From positions 1,984,001 through 2,048,000 of the forward strand of contig CBDDFL010000001.1 of NCBI GenBank assembly GCA_965227095.1: DNA of 64,000 nucleotides, read 5' to 3'. Under the pieces are notes generated by a model. The model was not told the DNA's origin. It made no database searches and saw only the letters and a list, made by a program, of their open reading frames with translations. Made by a program: the position numbers and the translations under genes. Positions 24,344 to 35,744 of this stretch are shown here, piece after piece. Numbering within the stretch: position 1 is the first letter of the stretch; the number at the start of each line of letters is the position of its first letter. The DNA comes from JANQMY01 sp965227095 (lineage in GTDB: Bacteria > Pseudomonadota > Alphaproteobacteria > JANQMY01).

Positions 24344-24718
24344 TTAGGAATTGTCCCGCATCATTGCGCCGGCAAAAATGACAACCATTGCCGCCTCAAC
24401 GATCATCGCGGTCGCTCCAGGGTCGGTGCCCTCAACGCCCAGCGTGATCAAGCGTCCAATAAAAGCCAGCGCCATGAGGACCATCGGTGCCAACAGCCAG
24501 CTGGTCTTGTTTCGAATGGCCGCGGCCAACGCCAATCCGCCGGAGCCACAAAAGAAGCCCACCATATCGGCGCGAAGATTGGCTATTCCCATGTCGCCCG
24601 TTGTGCCAATGGCGAACTGGGCGCCTGCTGTTACCGGATCAAGCAGGTATTGCACGCCGATGGACAACAAAAGCAAGCCGGACACACCGACAAAAACCCT
24701 GATGATAAGGTCTACCAT
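24344..24718 (-). CDS. DUF4345 family membrane protein
   Basis: A 124-residue protein with four hydrophobic segments (about residues 3-24, 45-66, 74-93 and 103-120). The stretch IGTTGDMGIANLRADMVGFF matches the DUF4345 group of small inner-membrane proteins of unknown function. It is a single gene between a tetR gene and an acyl-CoA synthetase gene, both of which are on the other strand. Confidence 0.8.
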   Translation of the reverse strand: MVDLIIRVFVGVSGLLLLSIGVQYLLDPVTAGAQFAIGTTGDMGIANLRADMVGFFCGSGGLALAAAIRNKTSWLLAPMVLMALAFIGRLITLGVEGTDPGATAMIVEAAMVVIFAGAMMRDNS

Positions 24719-24847
24719 TTTTCCCTCCCTTTTTTCACGACCGTAGCCTCATATGGGCGCCAGAGGCAAATGAAGCGTGAAAAGCGCTTCCTTATTCCTA
24801 TTTTGAGTGGCATTTAAACGAGAGAAAAAATTTGGAGACGCCTGTAT

Positions 24848-26302
24848 ATGCCCCCGATTTCCCTTTCAAAAATCTTGAACCATTGGGCGACACAAAAACC
24901 GGATGACATTGTCATTGCCCATGAAGACCAGACCATCACCTGGGCGCAACTGGATCGGCGTACAAACCGTTTGGCGCGCGCCTATATGGAGATGGGGGTG
25001 GGACAGGACGATTTTGTGACCGTCGCGTTGCCCAACAACATCGAATTTTTCGAGGCCTGTTTCGCCACTTGGAAAGCGGGCGCCACACCGCAGCCGATTT
25101 CCGCCAAACTGCCAAAATTCGAACGGGACCAAATCATTGAAATCGGCACGCCGAAAGTCGTGGCTGGTGTCAATGAAGATGTGGCGGGCAGCAAGGCGCT
25201 GCCCATCGGATTTGAAGCGGATCCGAAGTTGTCGGATGAACCGCTAGAAGAACGGACAGCGGCTTCCTTTAAGGCGATGACGTCAGGCGGCAGTACCGGG
25301 CGCCCCAAACTGATCGTTTCGAAATTTCCAGCCGAGGTGGAACCGGGTTCAGCCCCCCTTGAATTGGGGGCGGAGAAATCTGTTCTGATCCCAGGGCCGC
25401 TCTATCACAATGGTCCCTTTCTGTGGGCCATGTACCCCTTATTCGGAGGCTGCCAGATCACCATCACCACACGTTTCGACGCCGAACAAACCCTGGCGCT
25501 GATCGAAAAATGGAAGGTGGACATGATCTATTTGGTACCCACCATGATGCAACGGATTTGGAAACTGCCGGAGCAAGACCGATTGAAGTATGACGTGTCC
25601 TCACTGAAAGCGTTGTGGCATCTGGCAGCGCCGTGTCCGGCCTGGTTGAAGGAAGCCTACATCGAATGGCTTGGGGCGGATGTTATCATGGAACTGTACG
25701 GGGGAACGGAAGGGACCGGCACCACCGTAATCACGGGATCAGAATGGTTGGAACACAGAGGATCTGTGGGCAAGCCGTCCGAAACCTGCGAAATCAAGAT
25801 TGTCGGCGAGAATGGCGAAACCCTGCCAGCGGGCGAGGTTGGCGAGGTGTTCCTGCGCCCGTTAACGGGCGCGGGGACGACCTATCGCTATATCGGCGCG
25901 GAAGCGAAGTCGATTGAGGGCGGTTGGGAAAGCCTCGGCGATCTTGGATATATGGATGAAGACGGGTACCTCTATTTGTCCGACCGCCTCACCGACATGA
26001 TTTTGTCCGGCGGGGCCAACATCTATCCGGCGGAAGTGGAAGCGGCCATTGACGCATTTCCCGGCGTGCGATCGTCCGCCGTGATTGGCCTGCCCCATGA
26101 AGACCTTGGAAACGCCATTCATGGCATCGTGGATGCACCGGGCGGGGATGTCACGGAACAAGCGCTTCTCGACCATCTCAACGAGCGACTGGTGCGTTAT
26201 AAAGTTCCGCGCTCGCTGGAATTCGTCACGGAACCCCTGCGCGACGATGCCGGCAAGGTGCGCCGCAAATCCTTAAGGGAAGAACGGGTCAAGGGGGACT
26301 GA
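24848..26302 (+). CDS. acyl-CoA synthetase (AMP-forming)
   Basis: A 484-residue, slightly short adenylate-forming ligase. The phosphate loop reads MTSGGSTGRPKLIVSKF, the A5 motif YGGTEGTGTTVI, the hinge GDLGYMDEDGYLYLSDRLTDM, and the C-terminal Lys lies in DDAGKVRRKSLREE. It is close in plan to the synthetase at 9693. The first gene of a plus-strand series (GST, GFA, crotonase, GNAT, nitroreductase) that may form one catabolic group, although gaps of 80 bases or so separate some members. Confidence 0.92.
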   Translation: MPPISLSKILNHWATQKPDDIVIAHEDQTITWAQLDRRTNRLARAYMEMGVGQDDFVTVALPNNIEFFEACFATWKAGATPQPISAKLPKFERDQIIEIGTPKVVAGVNEDVAGSKALPIGFEADPKLSDEPLEERTAASFKAMTSGGSTGRPKLIVSKFPAEVEPGSAPLELGAEKSVLIPGPLYHNGPFLWAMYPLFGGCQITITTRFDAEQTLALIEKWKVDMIYLVPTMMQRIWKLPEQDRLKYDVSSLKALWHLAAPCPAWLKEAYIEWLGADVIMELYGGTEGTGTTVITGSEWLEHRGSVGKPSETCEIKIVGENGETLPAGEVGEVFLRPLTGAGTTYRYIGAEAKSIEGGWESLGDLGYMDEDGYLYLSDRLTDMILSGGANIYPAEVEAAIDAFPGVRSSAVIGLPHEDLGNAIHGIVDAPGGDVTEQALLDHLNERLVRYKVPRSLEFVTEPLRDDAGKVRRKSLREERVKGD

Positions 26303-26386
26303 CACTCTATTACATGAGGCGTAATTGCGGCTGTTCCTCTGCCGCGTCATAAGCGTGGTTCAACATTCCATCAGAGGAAACGAAGG

Positions 26387-27037
26387 ATGAAGTTGCTGTC
26401 GGCCCCCTTAAGCATGTTCGGCGCGAAGGCGGAAATTGCAGCCCTTGAGAAAGATATTCCGGTCGACACGGAATTCGTTCCCTTTTCGCTTTCTACGTTT
26501 TACCAGCCCCGTCATCCCGACGTCGCGCGGATAAACCCAAAAGAACAAGTGCCGGTGCTGATAGATGGTGACTTGGAAATCTTCGATTCCACCCAGATTT
26601 TTGAATATTTCGAAGATCTGAAACCATCACCGGCATTGTGGCCGACGGATTTGAAACAGAGAGCGGCGGCCCGCCTGTTGGAGTTGAAATCCGACGAGGT
26701 CTTTTTTCCGAATGTGGTAAATCTGTTCCCGAACAATCAGACCCCCGACCATGCGGACCGGACCAACACATCGAATAAAGAGATTGATGCCTTTTACGAC
26801 GCGATGGATCAGCAGCTTGCGGGGCAGGACTATTTAGCGGGTGACTATTCCTATGCGGATGTCGCGTTCTACATGGCCCAATTTTTCGCAAGCTTTATTG
26901 GACGGCCCATGGACGCTGACCATAGCCGGCTTGTCGCCTGGCGGTCCCGTGTGGGAGAACGCCCCGCGGTCAAAAAAGTGGTCGGTGCCATGCGCACCTA
27001 TTTGGCGGATAACGGCATTCCCACGGACGGGTTCTGA
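26387..27037 (+). CDS. glutathione S-transferase family protein
   Basis: A 216-residue GST. The N-terminal thioredoxin-like domain begins MKLLSAPLSMFGAKAEIAALE, and glutathione contacts are suggested by NPKEQVPVLIDGDLEIFDSTQI. The C-terminal helical domain contains LAGQDYLAGDYSYADVAFYM. The ribosome site lies within one arm of an 8-base inverted repeat (26334-26341 / 26372-26379), so folding could hide it. It sits between an acyl-CoA synthetase and a GFA gene, suggesting thiol-dependent handling of a reactive intermediate. Confidence 0.91.
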   Translation: MKLLSAPLSMFGAKAEIAALEKDIPVDTEFVPFSLSTFYQPRHPDVARINPKEQVPVLIDGDLEIFDSTQIFEYFEDLKPSPALWPTDLKQRAAARLLELKSDEVFFPNVVNLFPNNQTPDHADRTNTSNKEIDAFYDAMDQQLAGQDYLAGDYSYADVAFYMAQFFASFIGRPMDADHSRLVAWRSRVGERPAVKKVVGAMRTYLADNGIPTDGF

Positions 27038-27115
27038 CCTCAAGCGGATTGCCCGCTGTTCAAGCCGCGGTTGATCTTTTACTCTCTTCGTCGATGAAAC
27101 GATTAAGAGGGCGAC

Positions 27116-27508
27116 ATGGTGGCTCCGCAAACCGGTCAATGTCTCTGTGGAGATATCAAATTCAGGATTGATGGCGCGGTTATCCGCACGAACGCGTGCC
27201 ATTGCACTCAATGCCGACGGTGGGGCGGTCACTATTGGCCCTCGGCGGATGTGAACCAAGACGACCTCGTGCTGACTCATGGGGCTGAAAGCATCGCCTG
27301 GTACGATTCTTCCCAAGAGGCGGAGCGTGGTTTTTGCATTGTGTGCGGATCCTCCCTGTTCTGGCGGCGCAAGCAGGGGGACACCTCTTATGTGTCCGTG
27401 GCAATGGGCACATTGAATGCACCGACCGGGCTATCTTTGGATAAGCACATCTTCACGGAAGACAAAGGCGACTATTACGAGATCACGCCCACTGATACTA
27501 AAAAATAA
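27116..27508 (+). CDS. GFA family (glutathione-dependent formaldehyde-activating enzyme-like) protein
   Basis: A 130-residue zinc protein of the GFA/CENP-V fold. The ligand set is seen as CLCG (Cys9, Cys11), CHCTQCRRWGGHYW (Cys28, Cys30, Cys33) and CIVCGSSLFWRR. The founding member promotes addition of glutathione to formaldehyde, but most family members, including short ones like this, are uncharacterised. It is 12 bases upstream of a crotonase gene and follows a GST gene, which is consistent with glutathione chemistry. Confidence 0.9.
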   Translation: MVAPQTGQCLCGDIKFRIDGAVIRTNACHCTQCRRWGGHYWPSADVNQDDLVLTHGAESIAWYDSSQEAERGFCIVCGSSLFWRRKQGDTSYVSVAMGTLNAPTGLSLDKHIFTEDKGDYYEITPTDTKK

Positions 27509-27519
27509 GGGAGAATGAG

Positions 27520-28371
27520 ATGCTGACGGAAGGCACCTATCGCGGGTTTCAAGTGGAGGTCGAAAGTCCAGGCATCGCTTGGATTACGTTTAATCAGCCC
27601 GACCGGTTGAACGGCATGACCGCGGATATGAAGCGTGATCTGTTGGAGACCATCACCCAAATTCAAATGGATGACGCGATACGCGTGGTGGTGTTTACCG
27701 GGTCGGGCCGGGCGTTTTCAGCGGGCGATGACATTAGCGGTAAAGACATTCCGGATACGGAAGAAGGCCTGGTGCCGGATATTTTTCACGGGCATCACAA
27801 CAGCAACGGCACCTATAACGGACTGCGTTGGATTTCTCAGCCGATCAATCAGTCAATCCGGAAATTGGATAAATTGACCATCGCCGCCATCAATGGTGTC
27901 GCCATTCAAACTGGATTTTCCTTGGCGTTGGCGTGTGATTTTCGAGTGGCCGCCCGGGGGGCGAAAATGGGATCGGCCACGTTACGGTTTGGCCTGTTGC
28001 CCGATGAAGGCGGGCAGTTTTTATTGGTTCAGTTGATGGGCGTGGCCAAGACCATGGACTTCTTGATGCGCAAACGCATTGTCACGGCCGACGAAGCCTT
28101 GGAACTTGGGCTCGTCAATGATGTGGTCGATCATGAGGCGTTACATGGCCATACGCAGGCTTTGGCGAAGGAATTGGCGGACGGCCCACAAATTGCCATG
28201 CGCTTGCTGAAGCAGTCCATCTATCGGGCGGCCGAAATGCCATTCGATCAGTCGCTGGATGAAATCGCCGCCAAAACACCCATGGCGGATCATCACCCCG
28301 ATGCGCGGGAAGGTGTGACGGCGTTTCAAGAAAAGCGAACGCCGAAGTTCAATAGATGGTTGGAAGGTTAG
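27520..28371 (+). CDS. enoyl-CoA hydratase/isomerase family protein
   Basis: A 283-residue crotonase-fold protein. The oxyanion hole is suggested by SAGDDISG and GVAIQTGFSLALACD. An acidic pair is kept in LRFGLLPDEGGQFLL, the place of the second hydratase Glu, so it is a better candidate for true hydration than the genes at 2954 and 7845. An insert around residues 75-115 (DTEEGLVPDIFHGHHNSNG) makes it longer than average. It is six bases upstream of a GNAT gene. Confidence 0.9.
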   Translation: MLTEGTYRGFQVEVESPGIAWITFNQPDRLNGMTADMKRDLLETITQIQMDDAIRVVVFTGSGRAFSAGDDISGKDIPDTEEGLVPDIFHGHHNSNGTYNGLRWISQPINQSIRKLDKLTIAAINGVAIQTGFSLALACDFRVAARGAKMGSATLRFGLLPDEGGQFLLVQLMGVAKTMDFLMRKRIVTADEALELGLVNDVVDHEALHGHTQALAKELADGPQIAMRLLKQSIYRAAEMPFDQSLDEIAAKTPMADHHPDAREGVTAFQEKRTPKFNRWLEG

Positions 28372-28377
28372 CGAGCG

Positions 28378-28815
28378 ATGACAGTTTCTATTCGGGACGC
28401 TGAACCAAGCGACCGCGACAGGTGTGTGGCGTTACTGGGGCAGTTGGGATCCTTCACCGGATTAGATGTCCACTCAAAAGCCGGTGATACATTCGATCAA
28501 TTGCTAGATCACCGCCGTGGGCGGATCATTGTGGCGGAAGAAGACGGGCGGATCTTGGGGATGGCGTCGGTGTCATACAATGTGGCCATGCGCTATGGCG
28601 GCGAGTATTGCCAGTTGGAAGAACTGATCGTCGACCCGGCAGGGCGTGGTAAGAACATCGGCGGACAATTGGTGGCCGCAACCGTCGAACACGCGCGGGC
28701 ACGTGGTTGCGCGGAATATGGTCTTTATCTGGTGGAAACGACGGAACAAAACCAACCCTTTTACGAAAAATATGGTTTCGTAAAGGTGGGGTCCGAAATG
28801 CGCCAGGTTTTATAG
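28378..28815 (+). CDS. GNAT family N-acetyltransferase
   Basis: A 145-residue acetyl-CoA-dependent transferase. The strand-loop-helix that binds the CoA pyrophosphate is LEELIVDPAGRGKNIGGQLV, followed by the helix VEHARARGCAEYGLY and the closing strand YEKYGFVKVG. The acceptor cannot be predicted. It is packed close behind the crotonase gene (six-base gap). Confidence 0.9.
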   Translation: MTVSIRDAEPSDRDRCVALLGQLGSFTGLDVHSKAGDTFDQLLDHRRGRIIVAEEDGRILGMASVSYNVAMRYGGEYCQLEELIVDPAGRGKNIGGQLVAATVEHARARGCAEYGLYLVETTEQNQPFYEKYGFVKVGSEMRQVL

Positions 28816-28936
28816 CTCCTTCCCAAGGGGAACATTGGGCTGGTCAGGGATGCCACACTTTGTGCAATTTTTGACATTGTCATTTTGAGGCGGGTCGGGC
28901 AGACATTGTGCCTCTGACAAATGAAGGGACCGCATC

Positions 28937-29608
28937 ATGGATGTTGCCGACGCGCTGTACAAACGCATTTCAATTCGTGCTTACAAAGATACACCCATCG
29001 ACGAGGCGACGGTTCGCGACCTGCTGGACAAAGCGCGTTGGTCGCCGTCCGGCGGAAACTTACAGCCCTGGAAAGTGATTGCGTTAAGCGGTGCGGCGAA
29101 AGAGGCCGTGACTAAATTGTCAGGTGAGGTGTTGGCGGCGAATCCCATGGGGGAGGCTGGCGACTATCCCATCTATCCCGAGGCGCTGGAAGAGCCCTAT
29201 CGGTCACGCCGGTTTAAAGTCGGCGAAGACATGTATGCCAAACTGGGTATTCCGCGAGAGGACAAAGCGGCGCGCTTCGCCCGCCTTGCGGAAAACTACA
29301 CTTTCTTTGGCGCACCGGTGGCGTTCTTTTTTGTCATCGACCGATGCATGGGACACGGTCAATGGGCGCATATGGGTATGTTCATGCAATCGCTTGCGTT
29401 GGTGGCGGAAGAAGCTGGATACGGAACCTGCATGCAGGAAGCCTGGGGGATGGTGCGTGACAGCTTGGGTAAACATTTCGGGTTGCCGGACAATGAGTTG
29501 GTGTATTGCGGCATGGCCTTGGGCGTGCCGGATATGGACCACCCCGTCAATTCGTTGCGGTCCGAACGCGCATCCGTCGATGAATTTGCAACGTTTAAAG
29601 GGTTTTAG
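28937..29608 (+). CDS. nitroreductase family protein
   Basis: A 223-residue FMN-dependent oxidoreductase. The FMN-binding N-terminus is RISIRAYKDTPIDE, followed by ARWSPSGGNLQPW; the C-terminal FMN loop contains GMALGVPDMDHPVNSLRSER. Family members reduce nitro groups, enones or, as the C-terminal half of FbiB, dehydro-F420. A link to the F420 operon 11 kb away is only a possibility. It converges on the hybrid kinase gene. Confidence 0.92.
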   Translation: MDVADALYKRISIRAYKDTPIDEATVRDLLDKARWSPSGGNLQPWKVIALSGAAKEAVTKLSGEVLAANPMGEAGDYPIYPEALEEPYRSRRFKVGEDMYAKLGIPREDKAARFARLAENYTFFGAPVAFFFVIDRCMGHGQWAHMGMFMQSLALVAEEAGYGTCMQEAWGMVRDSLGKHFGLPDNELVYCGMALGVPDMDHPVNSLRSERASVDEFATFKGF

Positions 29609-29645
29609 GCTGTCGTCGATGACGGCTCGTCAAAATACTGGCCGT

Positions 29646-31868
<2,223 letters not shown>

Positions 31869-32095
31869 TTGTAACCCAACCCCCCTTATTCGAGTGGGAA
31901 ACGTATCGAACTTAGGTTAATTGAGCCTTGCGCATACTAACGGGGGCGCACCCGTTTCCCCTACGTCTCCTTTGTTTATTTTGTCGGATTGGTTCCTTTG
32001 TGAGATCTAAACTCTCTTGGCGTTTGCCCGTGGTTGCTCAATCGGAAGCTGGCCGTTAAGACTAAAGAAAACAAAACAAAGAGCGAGGAAACACG

Positions 32096-33184
32096 ATGAA
32101 AGCTGCGGTTCTACGAGAAGTGAACGCCCCCATGGAGATCGAAGATGTTCAGATCTCTAAGCCGGGTCCGAGGGAAGTTTTGATCCGGACGGCTTATGCC
32201 GGGGTCTGTCATTCCGATCTTCATTTTCAGGACGGCTCTTATCCCTATCCGATGCCTGCCATTTTGGGGCATGAATCTTCCGGCATCGTTGAGGAGGTGG
32301 GATCGGAAGTCACCTATGTAAAGCCGGGCGATCATGTGATTACGTGTTTGTCCGCCTTCTGTGGGCATTGTGAGCATTGCCTCACCGGTCACATGTCACT
32401 TTGTCAGGAACCGGAGCTCCAGCGCGGGCCGGACAAGGAGCCGCGGTTGAGTTCCGGCGGCGAGGTTGTTCATCAGTTTTTGAACCTGTCCTCCTATGCG
32501 GAACAAATGCTGGTTCACGAACACACAATCGCGAAGATCCGTCCCGATATGCCTCTGGATCGTGCGGCATTGATCGGCTGCGGCACCACCACCGGCGTCG
32601 GCGCCGTGATCCACACGGCCGGCGTGAAGCCGGGGGAGACGGTGGCGATCATCGGCTGCGGCGGGATTGGCCTTGCGGCGGTCAACGGTGCATCCATTGC
32701 CGGAGCCAGCCGCATTATCGCCATTGATCGCGTACAGTCGAAACTGGACCTGGCTAAAAAGTTCGGCGCGACCGATGTGATCAATGCGTCCAACTTGGAT
32801 CCCGTTGGCGAAGTGTTGGAAATGACCGGAGGGGGTGTCCACTATTCGTTTGAGGCGATTGGATTGAAAAACACAGCGGAACAAGCATTCAATATGCTGA
32901 TGCGCGGTGGCACCGCAACCGTCATTGGCATGATTCCGGTGGGTCACATGATCGAGATACACGGCGCCGCCTTGCTGCCGGAACGGAAAATACAAGGGTG
33001 CATAATGGGCTCCAACCGCTTCCGTATCGACATGCCCCGCTATGTGGATTTTTACATGAGCGACAAGCTCTATCTGGATGACATGATCTCACAGCGGATC
33101 AAATTGGATGGCGTAAATGAAGCGCTGGCCAGCCTGAAAGAAGGCGGAGACATCGCCCGCAGCTTGATCGAATTCGAGCATTAG
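32096..33184 (+). CDS. zinc-dependent alcohol dehydrogenase
   Basis: A 362-residue medium-chain dehydrogenase. Catalytic zinc ligands are seen in GVCHSDLH and GHESSGIVEEVG. The structural zinc lobe is CGHCEHCLTGHMSLC, and the dinucleotide motif is IIGCGGIGLAAV with an acidic strand end (AIDRVQSK), pointing to NAD(H). It resembles the class III-like alcohol/aldehyde dehydrogenases common in actinobacteria and in alphaproteobacterial lipid degraders. A GCGAGGAA ribosome site precedes the ATG. No redox partner is evident next to it. Confidence 0.93.
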   Translation: MKAAVLREVNAPMEIEDVQISKPGPREVLIRTAYAGVCHSDLHFQDGSYPYPMPAILGHESSGIVEEVGSEVTYVKPGDHVITCLSAFCGHCEHCLTGHMSLCQEPELQRGPDKEPRLSSGGEVVHQFLNLSSYAEQMLVHEHTIAKIRPDMPLDRAALIGCGTTTGVGAVIHTAGVKPGETVAIIGCGGIGLAAVNGASIAGASRIIAIDRVQSKLDLAKKFGATDVINASNLDPVGEVLEMTGGGVHYSFEAIGLKNTAEQAFNMLMRGGTATVIGMIPVGHMIEIHGAALLPERKIQGCIMGSNRFRIDMPRYVDFYMSDKLYLDDMISQRIKLDGVNEALASLKEGGDIARSLIEFEH

Positions 33185-33247
33185 AGACGACATTGTTTGG
33201 CGGAGTGCTCGGAGAGGCCCTCGTCATGCACGGAACGGCTTCTTGCC

Positions 33248-34537
33248 CTAAAAGAAATTGGGCAGGAAGCCGCCTTTTTTGCGGTCCACCTCTTCCATCA
33301 CCCGCAGGAGATTGCCCCCCCAAATTTTCTGGATGTCTTCTTCCGTGTAACCACGTTTCACAAGCTCCACGGTGACATTAATGCTCTCGGCTGCATTGTT
33401 CCAACCGTCAATGCCGCCACCTCCTTGGAAGTCGGATGAGATCCCTACATGATCGACGCCAACCAGGTTAACGGCGTAGTCAATATGGTCGACCAGGTCG
33501 CTGACCGTGGCTCGCGGATAGCTGTTTTGGATGGAACGGAGTCTGCGGGAATAGGCGCGCTTCTTTGTGGGGGAGGCACCAAAAATCTCATCGAGTGATT
33601 TGAATGGGAATTGTTTGCGCAAGGCGCCGAACGCTTCTTTCTTATTGTCAGTTAGCGTCGCAAGGTATGTATCGAAGGCGACGATTTGAACCACGCCGCC
33701 TTTTGCCGCTAGGGCCGTGAGCTCCTCGTCGCTCATGTTTCGGGGGTGGTCAAAAACGCCTTTAACGGAGGAATGGGAGGCAATCACCGGCGCCCGCGAT
33801 TGTTTGATCGCCTCCAGGGTCGTTTGTTTCGAGGCATGAGAGACGTCGATCATGATCCCTAAGCGATTGCACCGGCGTATCACCTCGCGGCCGAACGCAC
33901 TTAACCCGTTATGAAGTGTGGGGCCATCTCCAAGGTCCAAACGCGGTTGAGCGGAATCTCCGATATCGTTGTGTCCGTTATGCACCAATCCAAAATACCG
34001 CGCGCCCCAATCGTAATAGGTATCCAAGAGATCAATCTGTGTCCCAATGACATAACCGTTCTCAATGCCGATAAGGGCCGCGCGCTTGCCATCGCGATGC
34101 AAGGCGCGAACGTCTTCCGCGGTCACGGCCAAGCCAACGCGATCCGCATCAGGACCGGTTGTCAGGCGGTGGATGGCTGCGAACTTGGCGCTGGCGGTTG
34201 AAACCGCTTGGGCATAGCCGACAGGATCACGTTTGGTCTGGCGCACATAGACAATGAAAAACGCGGCGTCCAGTCCGCCTTCCTCCATACGCGGAAGATC
34301 CACTTGCGCCGGTGACGGGTTTACCTCTCCCATATTAAATCGGTCACTGGCAAAGAATGTGGGGATGTCCACATGGGTGTCCACCGTGATGGCGTCGGCG
34401 TGAATCCGTTCAGCTTTTACCTGGAGGTCCGTGTCATCCGCCAGGACGGGGCTCCAGGTCATCGCTGTGTAGAGGACCGCCGCCGCGGCTGAAAGGTTCC
34501 GGCGCGTAAAGTATGAAATTCGGGAGGGCGTTGGCAT
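33248..34537 (-). CDS. membrane dipeptidase (peptidase family M19)
   Basis: A 429-residue exported zinc dipeptidase. The N-terminus is a signal sequence with a hydrophobic core (AAAAVLYTAMTWSPVLA). Dinuclear zinc ligands are visible in order: HVD in TVDTHVDIPTF, the Glu in LIGIENGYVIG, the His in MIDVSHASKQT and the His in VIASHSSVKG. Family M19 enzymes cleave dipeptides, including D-amino-acid and beta-lactam-like substrates. The gene is single, converging on the alcohol dehydrogenase gene and divergent from the F420-type oxidoreductase gene. Confidence 0.93.
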   Translation of the reverse strand: MPTPSRISYFTRRNLSAAAAVLYTAMTWSPVLADDTDLQVKAERIHADAITVDTHVDIPTFFASDRFNMGEVNPSPAQVDLPRMEEGGLDAAFFIVYVRQTKRDPVGYAQAVSTASAKFAAIHRLTTGPDADRVGLAVTAEDVRALHRDGKRAALIGIENGYVIGTQIDLLDTYYDWGARYFGLVHNGHNDIGDSAQPRLDLGDGPTLHNGLSAFGREVIRRCNRLGIMIDVSHASKQTTLEAIKQSRAPVIASHSSVKGVFDHPRNMSDEELTALAAKGGVVQIVAFDTYLATLTDNKKEAFGALRKQFPFKSLDEIFGASPTKKRAYSRRLRSIQNSYPRATVSDLVDHIDYAVNLVGVDHVGISSDFQGGGGIDGWNNAAESINVTVELVKRGYTEEDIQKIWGGNLLRVMEEVDRKKGGFLPNFF

Positions 34538-34625
34538 TGCGTGCTCGATCTTGTTAGTTTTGCGCAGAGCAGTTTATGCCAGCCAGTGCAGGCACGCAAA
34601 AACTAAGAGCGAAAGAGGAGTAGGC

Positions 34626-35567
34626 ATGAGCATTCGATTGGGACTAGGCGCGACTGTTCCGGCGCTCACCGACCCGAAGGCCTTTTGGGCATTTGTGGAA
34701 TTGTGCGAGGAAAGCGGTGTTGACTCCCTTTGGCAATCGGACCGGCTGGTGTCCAAAGAGCCTCAGTTTGAATCGATGAGCGTGATGGCGGCGCTGGCGG
34801 GTGGAACCGATCGGATCAAGTTCGGCATGAATGCGGTCGTGCTGGGATATCGCGACCCCCTTGTGCTGGCGAAACAGTGCGCGACGATCGATCAATTGAG
34901 CGGCGGCCGTCTGTTGCCGGTCTTCGGTGTGGGGGCACCATCGAACGCGGAATGGGACGCGACCGGACGCGGCACAAAAGGTCGTGGTGTGCGTGGAAAC
35001 GAAGTGTTGGAGATCATCACTCGTCTTTGGACGGAAGATGAGGTGACCTTCGAGGGCCGTTTCTTTACCTATAAGAATGCAAAAATTTCACCTAAACCAA
35101 AACAAACGCAATTGCCCGTTTGGATCGGCGGGAACAGCGAGGCCGCGATCAAGCGAACCGCGCGCCTAGGAACCGGGTGGCTTGGGGGGCTTGCAACACC
35201 GGCAACGACGCAACGGGTGATATCGCACGTGAAGGAGGCCGTTCAAGAATATGGCCGCTCGATTGATGACGATCATTATGGTGTGACCGTGCCGTTTCGT
35301 TTCGGGACCTTGGACGATGCACCAGCGCAGCGAACGGTCAAAACCGTCAGCGCGCGGCGGATGGACGGATTCGATCCACGAGAATCCCTCGCGATCGGAA
35401 ATTCAAGCGACATTATCTCCCTCTTGAAACGCCATGTGGAGGCGGGAGCCTCGAAATTCGTGATGCTGCCGATGGCGGCGGACGCCGATGACGTGATGGA
35501 CCAAACACAACGTCTGATAGCGGAGGTTATGCCGGAGATAGAAGACCGGCAGCCGCGCGCCGCGTAA
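34626..35567 (+). CDS. LLM-class (luciferase-like) F420-type oxidoreductase
   Basis: A 313-residue TIM-barrel of the bacterial-luciferase-like superfamily. The start is the ATG after AGAGGAG (protein MSIRLGLG); an upstream start at 34551 would add an unrelated leader. Segments typical of the F420-using branch include GLGATVPALTDP, LAKQCATIDQLSGGR, GVGAPSNAEWDATG and PVWIGGNSEAAIKRTARLG. Because a complete F420 biosynthesis operon lies about 5 kb downstream, deazaflavin is a likelier cofactor than FMN. The substrate is unknown. Confidence 0.88.
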   Translation: MSIRLGLGATVPALTDPKAFWAFVELCEESGVDSLWQSDRLVSKEPQFESMSVMAALAGGTDRIKFGMNAVVLGYRDPLVLAKQCATIDQLSGGRLLPVFGVGAPSNAEWDATGRGTKGRGVRGNEVLEIITRLWTEDEVTFEGRFFTYKNAKISPKPKQTQLPVWIGGNSEAAIKRTARLGTGWLGGLATPATTQRVISHVKEAVQEYGRSIDDDHYGVTVPFRFGTLDDAPAQRTVKTVSARRMDGFDPRESLAIGNSSDIISLLKRHVEAGASKFVMLPMAADADDVMDQTQRLIAEVMPEIEDRQPRAA

Positions 35568-35744
35568 ATTTTTTGCAGACCTTGCACTGTGTGTTGTCCG
35601 AAGAATGGGCGACCCGATTTTTTGCCACGCCGTACTCATAATCTGACCCGACTGGCGCCGGATTTCGTGGATATTTGCCTGGGGCAGGGCTAGCCTTTCT
35701 CAAAACATATCAGGTTCAGAATTGAGCCGTTGAGGGAGGTTGCC

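Noticed and set aside
26334..26379. 8-base inverted repeat enclosing the GST ribosome site as a riboswitch
   Set aside because: The arms are short and purine/pyrimidine-simple; without covariation it may be chance.
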